From contig CANQLS010000117.1 in NCBI GenBank assembly GCA_947624765.1, positions 1-5,003 on the forward strand: DNA of 5,003 bases, in the 5' to 3' direction. The position numbers and the translations under genes were made by a program. The notes beneath the pieces are model-generated. The model ran no database searches, was not told the origin of the DNA, and worked only from the letters and a program-made list of their open reading frames with translations. This document shows, piece after piece, positions 1-4,685 of this stretch (positions are counted from its first letter, which is position 1; the number at the start of each line of letters is the position of its first letter). Source of the stretch: an uncultured Clostridia bacterium (GTDB taxonomy: Bacteria > Bacillota > Clostridia > TANB77 > UBA1234).

Positions 1-91
1 ATCCTCCGCAGGATCCCACCCCGACTCCTGATCCGACTCAGAAACCGGTGACGGATCCTCCGCAGGACCTGGTCATTGATCCGCCTCAGGA
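1..91 (+). repeat. Short direct repeats encoding Pro-Pro-Gln-Asp
   Basis: The 14-base unit GATCCTCCGCAGGA occurs at 54-67 and, missing its first base at the window edge, at 1-13. A variant, GATCCGCCTCAGGA, is at 78-91. All three are in the same reading frame and encode Asp-Pro-Pro-Gln-Asp. The array probably continues to the left of the window. Near-identity at DNA level suggests recent expansion by slippage or recombination. Confidence 0.7.
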
Positions 92-134
92 TGGCGTGAA
101 CCCTACTTGGGTTCCTGGCGGTGGATGGCTCTGA
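1..134 (+). CDS. 3' end of an unidentified gene, proline-rich C-terminal tail
   Basis: An open frame enters from the left edge (first complete codon at base 3) and stops at TGA 132-134, giving 43 visible residues. The tail is rich in Pro, Asp, Gln and Thr and carries a repeated Pro-Pro-Gln-Asp motif three times. It ends in Trp-Val-Pro-Gly-Gly-Gly-Trp-Leu. There is no LPXTG-type sorting signal and no membrane segment in the visible part. Such Pro/Thr/Asp-rich low-complexity stretches are typical of flexible linkers or tails in secreted or envelope proteins, but the function cannot be named because the folded part lies outside the window. A terminator follows 15 bases after the stop, which supports this as a genuine gene end. 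The local GC content is about 60%, far above the genes from 1744 onward and closer to the gene at 405. Confidence 0.6.
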   Translation, partial: PPQDPTPTPDPTQKPVTDPPQDLVIDPPQDGVNPTWVPGGGWL

Positions 135-148
135 TCTTCTGAACCTTT

Positions 149-190
149 TCCCCTCAATCCTCATTTGGATTGGGGGGATTTCCTTTGTTA
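149..190 (+). terminator. Intrinsic terminator of the upstream gene
   Basis: Bases 149-160 pair with 167-178 around the 6-base loop TCATTT: a 12-bp stem containing one G-T pair and a run of C opposite a run of G. The stem is followed by ATTTCCTTTG, an imperfect T-rich tract. It lies 15 bases after the stop codon at 132-134, as expected for the terminator of that gene. Confidence 0.75.
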
Positions 191-270
191 AGAAAAAATT
201 CAAGATTTTATGAAAAAATACTTGAATAAAAATAAATTTCCCTTATAAATTCATCGACAAATTTCGACGC

Positions 271-312
271 TTTCGCTTGCAACTTTACTTGGTTGTAAGC
301 GAAAATTTTTTT
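271..312 (+). terminator. Free-standing intrinsic terminator hairpin
   Basis: Bases 271-283 pair with 292-304 (13 bp, one G-T pair) around an 8-base loop, and seven consecutive T residues follow at 306-312. This is a textbook rho-independent terminator read on the + strand. No coding sequence lies directly upstream: the previous gene ends at 134 and already has a terminator. It may be a back-up terminator insulating the promoter at 323, or the end of a short unannotated transcript. A weak possible promoter (TTGAAT 222-227, 16-base spacer, TATAAA 244-249) lies just before it. Confidence 0.75.
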
Positions 313-322
313 GACGAAAATA

Positions 323-351
323 TTGACAAATATTTTATGAAACGATATCAT
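323..351 (+). promoter_or_regulatory. Sigma-A-type promoter of the secreted repeat protein gene
   Basis: A perfect -35 box TTGACA (323-328) and a -10 box TATCAT (346-351, five of six consensus bases) are separated by exactly 17 bases. The predicted transcription start is about base 358, giving a leader of about 47 bases before the ATG at 405. The -10 box is covered by a 24-bp dyad, so repression is plausible. Confidence 0.8.
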
Positions 352-362
352 GAATTCGTTTC
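339..362 (+). promoter_or_regulatory. Candidate operator: 24-bp dyad over the -10 box and start site
   Basis: The arms GAAACGA (339-345) and TCGTTTC (356-362) are exact inverted repeats, and the centre TCATGA (348-353) is itself palindromic. Ten of twelve position pairs are complementary; only 346/355 and 347/354 fail. The dyad spans the -10 box and the predicted transcription start, a classic position for a repressor site. The binding protein is unknown and no regulator gene is in the window. Confidence 0.5.
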
Positions 363-392
363 TAATTACTACACGACCACCCGAAATTAGAA
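360..392 (+). promoter_or_regulatory. 5'-UTR hairpin abutting the ribosome binding site
   Basis: TTCTAATT (360-367) is the exact inverted repeat of AATTAGAA (385-392), with a 17-base loop. The stem would begin two or so bases from the predicted transcript 5' end, and its 3' arm touches the first bases of the Shine-Dalgarno AAGGAGGT (391-398). It could stabilise the mRNA 5' end or mildly modulate ribosome access. It is AT-rich and short, so its stability in the cell is uncertain. Confidence 0.45.
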
Positions 393-404
393 GGAGGTAA
401 CAAA

Positions 405-1472
405 ATGAAACGGCTGCTTGGGATTCTCATGGTGCTGGTAGTGGCTCTTCTACTGACGGCTCCCGCTTTGGCGGAAGAGGAAATGGAGTTACATGTCTAC
501 CTCGTTGGTGATGACAATTCCGAAGTGGAAATGGAGGACGGTGTACAGTACACCATGAACGTGGGCGATAAAATACACGTTCAAGTACAATCTGAGTACA
601 CAGAAGGTGTAAAAATTTCCTACTACTGGAATACACCTAATATCCATACCTTCGGACTTGGCGAACTTGAAGCAACGATTACCATCCCGGATTACGCTGA
701 ACCGGAGTCTGTAAATCTCTTGCAAGTGCAGGCGATTATCAATGATTACACGCATAATGTGCATGAAGTCATTGGTAAGTACGTGTTTACCATCACTATT
801 CCCGAAGACGTCGCTCAAAGTAGTTTGCTGTACAATGGCACATTAGTTTCTACATCAGAAACTGTGGATCTTCCAGCTGGTGCTGCATTGTACTTGGAAG
901 CGGAATCTGAGCACGGAATTTCGCAAATGGCATGTCGTTGGGATGATGAGTCTCTCATACTATTTCCTGAAAATGAGACTAGAGGGAAATTGTTTGTGCC
1001 CAACTATGCAGATGGTAGTGTGCATGAACTAAAAACTCAAGTGAAAGTTTCGGATGGAACGCGGTCCGTTCCAAAGGTGTATAACATTCGTGTGGTAGAT
1101 CCTAAGTTCCCTAGACTTTATGTTTACACGGAAACAGAAGTAGAGGGCGACGAGGTTGTACCAACGACTAGTGACGGTTTCCCGTTACTTCAAGACGAGC
1201 ATGTGTATCATATGCATGTGGGCGATGAAGTGAAGGTAAGGCTGGAGTATCCGTACGCAGAGGGCGTAGAGATTGCCTATTACTGGAATGGGGGAACTCT
1301 AGACGATATTCACAAGTTCCCTGTCGGAGAGCGTGAGGCAGTCATTCTAATTCCAGAAGCGGAGGTAGGTTCGCATAATCGCTTGCAAGTGCAGGCAATT
1401 GTCAATGACTACACTCATGACTATCTAAAGCGACTTGAACAGTTCTGTTACGAAATTGTCATAGTTGAATAA
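405..1472 (+). CDS. Secreted protein with three beta-rich (Ig-like?) repeat units, function unknown
   Basis: The 355-residue product starts at ATG 405, six bases after a strong AAGGAGGT site (391-398). Residues 1-23 are a signal peptide: Lys-Arg, a hydrophobic core and an Ala-Leu-Ala cleavage site before Glu24. The mature protein is acidic and consists of three related units at about 27-132, 137-231 and 236-355. Units one and three are clearly homologous: each has a Val-Gly-Asp turn, Glu-Gly-Val, Tyr-Tyr-Trp-Asn (73-76; 292-295), a Gly-Glu...Glu-Ala/Ala-Val strand ending in Ile-Pro, and Leu-Gln-Val-Gln-Ala-Ile followed by Asn-Asp-Tyr-Thr-His (113-117; 333-337). The middle unit keeps only the outline. 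Alternating hydrophobic strands suggest a beta-sandwich fold such as an Ig- or cadherin-like domain; this is inference. No SLH domain, sorting motif, catalytic signature or second membrane segment is seen. It is probably exported and may bind a surface partner or glycan. It has its own promoter and terminator. I do not recognise the family. Confidence 0.85.
   Translation: MKRLLGILMVLVVALLLTAPALAEEEMELHVYLVGDDNSEVEMEDGVQYTMNVGDKIHVQVQSEYTEGVKISYYWNTPNIHTFGLGELEATITIPDYAEPESVNLLQVQAIINDYTHNVHEVIGKYVFTITIPEDVAQSSLLYNGTLVSTSETVDLPAGAALYLEAESEHGISQMACRWDDESLILFPENETRGKLFVPNYADGSVHELKTQVKVSDGTRSVPKVYNIRVVDPKFPRLYVYTETEVEGDEVVPTTSDGFPLLQDEHVYHMHVGDEVKVRLEYPYAEGVEIAYYWNGGTLDDIHKFPVGEREAVILIPEAEVGSHNRLQVQAIVNDYTHDYLKRLEQFCYEIVIVE
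720..755 (+). repeat. Intragenic direct repeat, copy in unit one
   Basis: This 36-base segment matches 1383-1418 in the same gene with four mismatches. The first 14 bases (TTGCAAGTGCAGGC) are identical, and both copies encode the conserved Leu-Gln-Val-Gln-Ala-Ile / Asn-Asp-Tyr-Thr-His block. It is the clearest DNA-level trace of the duplication that produced units one and three of the secreted protein. Confidence 0.75.
1383..1418 (+). repeat. Intragenic direct repeat, copy in unit three
   Basis: Partner of the segment at 720-755, with four mismatches in 36 bases. Most of the differences are silent, which points to constraint on the encoded motif combined with a common origin. Confidence 0.75.
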
Positions 1473-1474
1473 CT

Positions 1475-1506
1475 AATAAAGGTGGCGAAAGCCACCTTTA
1501 TTTTGT
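1475..1506 (+). terminator. Intrinsic terminator after the secreted repeat protein gene
   Basis: Bases 1475-1486 and 1491-1502 form a perfect 12-bp stem (core GGTGGC/GCCACC) closed by a GAAA tetraloop of the stable GNRA class. A T-rich tract runs through TTTATTTTG. It starts two bases after the stop codon at 1470-1472, so the gene is very probably monocistronic. A-rich bases ahead of the stem and T-rich bases after it make the structure potentially bidirectional. Confidence 0.9.
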
Positions 1507-1684
1507 TTGAAGCGACTAAAGAAAATCTTTCATTTTATTCTATCAAAACAAATTATTCAAAAAGATATATTTTTATTATGGCGGCCAATGGCCGCCGCTA
1601 CATGGTCACAAACATAATTTTTGAGAATGCTTTAGGGCAAAAGCATTATTTAATAACTATTCATTAATTTTTTCTAAATATCTC
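1503..1684. other. Non-coding transition interval
   Basis: About 180 bases between the terminator of the left gene and the promoter of the SLH protein gene. I see no supported gene on either strand. One open frame runs through it, but it would start at a GTG inside the terminator stem with no ribosome binding site. Two hairpins are visible: a GC-rich one at 1580-1596 and a weaker one pairing 1626-1633 with 1640-1647 (8 bp, 6-base loop), the latter followed by AT-rich DNA without a proper T run. Composition shifts across this interval from roughly 45-48% GC to roughly 30%. Confidence 0.6.
1580..1596. repeat. Isolated GC-rich hairpin, possible dispersed repeat
   Basis: GGCGGCC and GGCCGCC form a perfect 7-bp all-GC stem around the 3-base loop AAT, embedded in AT-rich sequence. 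Neither strand has a T run after the stem, so it is not a standard terminator. It resembles the short GC-rich palindromes that occur as dispersed intergenic elements in some gut Clostridia (from memory, not verified); no second copy is in this window. Confidence 0.45.
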
Positions 1685-1713
1685 TTGATTTTATTACATA
1701 TTAAATATACAAT
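1685..1713 (+). promoter_or_regulatory. Promoter of the transglutaminase/SLH gene
   Basis: TTGATT (1685-1690, four of six consensus bases) and TACAAT (1708-1713, five of six) are 17 bases apart, predicting a start near 1720 and a 24-base leader containing the AGGAGG site at 1730-1735. A perfect TATAAT at 1717-1722 is also present (with ATTACA at 1693-1698, 18-base spacer), but it would start transcription right at the ribosome binding site, so it is the less likely choice. Confidence 0.6.
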
Positions 1714-1743
1714 GGTTATAATATGAATTAGGAGGCTATACGA

Positions 1744-3327
1744 ATGAAGAATATAAACAAAATCCTTTTAACGGTAATTTTATTTTTGTGCATTTTTGCT
1801 GGAAGCTTATTTGCAACAGATGAAGAATATATTCTTACAAAAGAAATGGTATTTAAAAATACCAAGAATTATGAATTAACTTCTGGTTTTGTAGAGATAT
1901 CTATTGGAAGTTTAAACTTTACTCAATATCAAAAAGATTTAGAACTTAAGATTACTCCTGAACCAGATGAAATAAGAACAGATGACTTTGGAAATCAATA
2001 TGCTTATTATTCTTTAGTTGGTATGAAACCAAATGCTGAACTAACAGTAATTATTCAAAGAAAAGTATTACCAAGTTCTTTCGATATAGATATTTCAGTT
2101 CGTTCTAACGCAACAGTAAATGACGAATTAGAAATATATGTAACAGAACAAGAAAGAATTGATTCGGCAGATTCAAAGATGATTGCTAAAGCAAAAGAAT
2201 TAACAGAAGATATTTCTAGTGATTATAAAAAGGCACTTGCGATTTTCGAATTTGTAAATACAGAATTGCAATATGATACGAGTAGCAGTTATGCTAATAA
2301 AGGTTCGCTTTCTGCATTAGAGAAAAAAAGAGGCGTTTGCGAAGAATTTGCTACTTTATATGTTGCGTTATGTCGTGCTGTAAATATTCCTTCACGTGTT
2401 GTTGAGGGGTATAAGATTGATAAAAAAGACGTTGAATTAGAAAATGGCGAATATGAAACAAAGTACGATATCATTAATCATGCTTGGGCAGAAATTTATT
2501 TAGATGATTATGGATGGTTACCAGTAGAACCAACAATTATTTATATGGTTGGTAGTGAAAGAGTACCTTATGTAAGTGCTTTTTGCAAATTAGAATTAGC
2601 AGAGTATATTCCAACAGGAATTTATTATTATGAAAAAGCTAATAGAACTATGCAATATGTAACAGAAAGTTCTTTTAAAGAATATTTAGAGCCAGTAGTA
2701 ACTGAAGAAGAAAAAGACGAAATGCATTTTACTGATATTACAGAGGGGTATGATTGGAGTAGAAGCAATATCGAACATTTATATAAGTTAAATATTGTAA
2801 ATGGATATTCTGAAGAAGAATTTGGACCTGAAAGAAATATTTCTCGAATTGAATTTATTTGTATGCTTTCAAGAACTTTAAAATACATGAAACAATCTAG
2901 CGTTTCAACTGGACTTGTATATTATCATATGGACTATGATGTTAATCATTGGTCAAAAGAGGACTATGATTTCTTAATGAGATGTTATCAAGCTATTACT
3001 CCATCAGATATTGCAAGCGCGGGATATTATAATTTAGCGAATGTTTTTGGAGACTCAATTCAAATGGATAAAGCAATTACAAGAGGCGAAGTAGTGGCAT
3101 TAATGGATGTATTTATGAAAAAGCCTGCAAACGGAAATCCATTTTTAGATATATCAGGAAACAAATTTAAAAACAGCATTTTGAAGTCTTATGCTAATGG
3201 ATTGATTATGGGGTATCCAGATGCTACATTTAGACCAAATGATGAAATTACAAGAGCAGAGATGGCAGCCGTACTTGATAGATATATTTCTCAAAGTACG
3301 TATATTTGGACGTTAAATGAAGCATAG
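1744..3327 (+). CDS. Secreted transglutaminase-like protein with C-terminal SLH domains
   Basis: The 527-residue product starts at ATG 1744, eight bases after AGGAGG (1730-1735). Residues 1 to about 24 form a signal peptide (Lys-rich start, hydrophobic core, Leu-Phe-Ala near the cleavage site). A beta-rich region (about 25-135) precedes a transglutaminase-like core at about 140-270. In that core Cys199 sits in Gly-Val-Cys-Glu-Glu-Phe-Ala and His246 in Asn-His-Ala-Trp-Ala-Glu; the third triad position, usually Asp in a Val-Asp-Pro-Thr context, is Glu262. Three SLH modules follow: about 328-380 (Phe-Thr-Asp-Ile... Ser-Arg-Ile-Glu-Phe), about 392-457 (degenerate, Ile-Thr-Arg-Gly-Glu) and about 466-515 (Arg-Pro-Asn-Asp, Ile-Thr-Arg-Ala-Glu). 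SLH triplets anchor proteins non-covalently to secondary cell wall polymers, so the enzyme should sit on the outer cell surface. Family members act as cysteine proteases, transglutaminases or peptide hydrolases; the substrate cannot be told. The phosphatase gene 18 bases downstream is probably co-transcribed but has no obvious functional tie. Confidence 0.9.
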   Translation: MKNINKILLTVILFLCIFAGSLFATDEEYILTKEMVFKNTKNYELTSGFVEISIGSLNFTQYQKDLELKITPEPDEIRTDDFGNQYAYYSLVGMKPNAELTVIIQRKVLPSSFDIDISVRSNATVNDELEIYVTEQERIDSADSKMIAKAKELTEDISSDYKKALAIFEFVNTELQYDTSSSYANKGSLSALEKKRGVCEEFATLYVALCRAVNIPSRVVEGYKIDKKDVELENGEYETKYDIINHAWAEIYLDDYGWLPVEPTIIYMVGSERVPYVSAFCKLELAEYIPTGIYYYEKANRTMQYVTESSFKEYLEPVVTEEEKDEMHFTDITEGYDWSRSNIEHLYKLNIVNGYSEEEFGPERNISRIEFICMLSRTLKYMKQSSVSTGLVYYHMDYDVNHWSKEDYDFLMRCYQAITPSDIASAGYYNLANVFGDSIQMDKAITRGEVVALMDVFMKKPANGNPFLDISGNKFKNSILKSYANGLIMGYPDATFRPNDEITRAEMAAVLDRYISQSTYIWTLNEA

Positions 3328-3345
3328 GAGTAAGGAGTTGCTTAT

Positions 3346-4203
3346 ATGTATAAATTGGTGGCAATTGATATAGATGGAACACTATTAAATTCTAAAAGTG
3401 AGTTAACCCCTAAAACAAAAGAAGTATTAAAGTTAGCTAGTGAAAAAGGCATATATATTGTATTGACGTCTGGAAGGATGACTAGTGTAATTCAAAATTT
3501 TTGTAAAGAGATAGGAGCAGATAAATTTTTAATTGCGGAAAATGGAGCTTCTATTTTCGACTTACAAACTGGAGAAATAATTTATCAGCATTATATGAAA
3601 AAAAGTACAGTGCTTAAAATTTTGGATTTATGTATTGAAAATCATATTTATTATATGATTTATACTAACAAAGAACTGATTGTGAAAGATTTAAAACATA
3701 TGGCGTTATTTTTCTATAAGCAAAATTATAATCCTAATGCTCGAATTGAAACGCATCTTGCTGGTAGAGAATATGTAGAGAATTTGCAAGATTATTTCAC
3801 AAAGATGATGATTTGTGATGAAGATAGAGTCATATATGAGGCTATTGTGAATAAGTTAAAAACAATTCCAGAAATTGACGTAATACCTGTTCCACATATT
3901 TCATCAAAAAAATTAGTTTTTGGTACAGAGGAAAAAACGATAGAATATAGTTATGCAGATATTTCAGCTAAAAATACAAATAAATGGACAGCAATTGAAA
4001 ATTTAATAAATAGATTAGGCATTAAAAAGGAAGAAGTTATAGCAATAGGGGATAATATTAATGATATTTGTATGGTTCAAAATGCAGGGTTAGGCATTGC
4101 GATGGGAAATGGTGCTCCATCAGTTCAAAGCGTAGCAAAAGAAGTTGCACCAAGTAATGATGAAGATGGCGTAGCTACGATGATTGAAAAGTATATTTTG
4201 TAG
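3346..4203 (+). CDS. Cof-type HAD-superfamily phosphatase (class IIB)
   Basis: The 285-residue cytoplasmic product starts at ATG 3346, eight bases after AAGGAG (3332-3337). All HAD motifs are present: motif I Asp-Ile-Asp-Gly-Thr with nucleophile Asp8 and acid/base Asp10; motif II Thr41-Ser42-Gly-Arg; motif III Lys213; motif IV Gly-Asp-Asn-Ile-Asn-Asp with Mg-binding Asp236 and Asp240, followed by Gly-Ile-Ala-Met-Gly-Asn-Gly. The large insert between motifs II and III (about 80-200) is the C2B-type cap of Cof proteins, and the length is normal for them. Family members dephosphorylate sugar phosphates, flavin precursors (FMN) or similar small molecules with overlapping specificity, so the substrate is not predictable. 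Motif III reads Asn-Lys-Trp-Thr-Ala, where most relatives have Lys-Gly-x-Ala, a mild oddity. Only 18 bases separate it from the SLH protein gene and no terminator intervenes, so an operon is likely; a terminator follows. Confidence 0.92.
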   Translation: MYKLVAIDIDGTLLNSKSELTPKTKEVLKLASEKGIYIVLTSGRMTSVIQNFCKEIGADKFLIAENGASIFDLQTGEIIYQHYMKKSTVLKILDLCIENHIYYMIYTNKELIVKDLKHMALFFYKQNYNPNARIETHLAGREYVENLQDYFTKMMICDEDRVIYEAIVNKLKTIPEIDVIPVPHISSKKLVFGTEEKTIEYSYADISAKNTNKWTAIENLINRLGIKKEEVIAIGDNINDICMVQNAGLGIAMGNGAPSVQSVAKEVAPSNDEDGVATMIEKYIL

Positions 4204-4210
4204 GTATAAT
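4184..4210 (+). promoter_or_regulatory. Possible promoter of the small membrane protein gene
   Basis: A perfect TATAAT lies at 4205-4210, immediately after the phosphatase stop codon, with TTGAAA (five of six consensus bases) at 4184-4189. The 15-base spacer is shorter than the preferred 17, so activity is doubtful. A start near 4217 would omit the first bases of the terminator hairpin's 5' arm. Confidence 0.35.
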
Positions 4211-4252
4211 TCCTCTCCTAAAATAGTATAGATGTTTTGGGAGGGGATTTTT
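4211..4252 (+). terminator. Terminator hairpin that contains the next gene's ribosome binding site
   Basis: Bases 4211-4223 pair with 4235-4247 (13 bp including two G-T pairs) around an 11-base loop, followed by five T residues at 4248-4252. This is a plausible intrinsic terminator for the phosphatase operon, eight bases after its stop. The 3' arm includes GGGAGGGG (4239-4246), which is also the Shine-Dalgarno of the gene starting at 4253. Read-through mRNA would therefore have that site paired. Confidence 0.7.
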
Positions 4253-4624
4253 ATGGAAGAAAAAAAGCATAATTTAGTTTATATTGCAAAAGGAGTTCTT
4301 ATCGCTTATGTTGTTACAGTTTTGTTGCTTGCTATTTTTGCTATATTACTTGCTTATACTGGTGTACCAGAAAGTACTATGCCAGTTGGTGTACTAGTTA
4401 TTAGTATTGTTAGTATTTTATTGGCGAGTTCAATTACAGTACGAAAATTAAAAGAAAAAGGATTATTACATGGAGCATTAATAGGACTTTGCTATATTTT
4501 GATTTTATATTTATTAAGTAGCATCTTCTTAGTTGGATTTCAGTTAGATACATATTCTATTACTATGATTGCTTTTAGTATGTTAGCTGGAATGATAGGC
4601 GGAATTATAGGTGTAAATGGTTAG
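4253..4624 (+). CDS. Small integral membrane protein, TIGR04086/DUF3792 (YrzE-like) family
   Basis: I place the start at ATG 4253 (123 residues), eight bases after GGAGG (4240-4244), rather than at the in-frame ATG 4232, which lies in the hairpin loop without a ribosome binding site. After a short charged N-terminus (Met-Glu-Glu-Lys-Lys-His) there are four hydrophobic segments: about 9-33, 37-57, 67-92 and 97-123. The pattern of Leu-Lys-Glu-Lys-Gly-Leu-Leu-His-Gly-Ala in the loop before the third segment and a Gly-rich final helix (Gly-Met-Ile-Gly-Gly-Ile-Ile-Gly) matches what I recall of the TIGR04086/DUF3792 family of Firmicutes. The molecular role is unknown. In many Clostridia such genes lie near the SCIFF peptide/radical SAM locus and sec genes; none of those is visible here. 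The downstream HD gene begins 61 bases later and may be co-transcribed. Confidence 0.8.
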   Translation: MEEKKHNLVYIAKGVLIAYVVTVLLLAIFAILLAYTGVPESTMPVGVLVISIVSILLASSITVRKLKEKGLLHGALIGLCYILILYLLSSIFLVGFQLDTYSITMIAFSMLAGMIGGIIGVNG

Positions 4625-4627
4625 ATT

Positions 4628-4657
4628 TTGTATAAATGAAAAATTATGATATATAAT
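4628..4657 (+). promoter_or_regulatory. Possible promoter of the HD-domain gene
   Basis: A perfect TATAAT at 4652-4657 is preceded, at an 18-base spacer, by TTGTAT (4628-4633; only three of six -35 bases match). Predicted transcription start is near 4664. With such AT-rich DNA chance matches are common; the gene may instead be transcribed from upstream, as no terminator separates it from the membrane protein gene. Confidence 0.35.
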
Positions 4658-4685
4658 AAGAATAAGCATAGAAAGGAGAGTAAAA

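Noticed and set aside
338..350. Similarity of the dyad near the promoter to a catabolite-responsive (cre) site
   Set aside because: The stretch from 338 to 350 matches the cre outline only if one base is missing between its TGAAA and CG parts; spacing is critical for CcpA binding, so it is not called as cre.
489..818. 109-codon open frame on the - strand inside the secreted protein gene
   Set aside because: It is fully overlapped by a well-supported gene with signal peptide, ribosome binding site, promoter and terminator; it has no such support itself.
1626..1647. 8-bp hairpin as a terminator in the non-coding interval
   Set aside because: The stem is short and AT-rich, no continuous T run follows, and the preceding gene already has a strong terminator at 1475-1506.
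1482..1667. 61-codon open frame on the + strand in the interval after the secreted protein gene
   Set aside because: It would start at a GTG inside the terminator stem, has no ribosome binding site, and runs through a GC-rich hairpin; the translation shows no domain or signal peptide.
2628..2888. 86-codon open frame on the - strand inside the SLH protein gene
   Set aside because: It lies antisense to the conserved SLH region and has no recognisable ribosome binding site or domain.
4232..4252. Upstream ATG at 4232 as start of the membrane protein
   Set aside because: It lies in the loop of the terminator hairpin without a Shine-Dalgarno, while ATG 4253 has one at proper spacing; the extra seven residues add no conserved feature.
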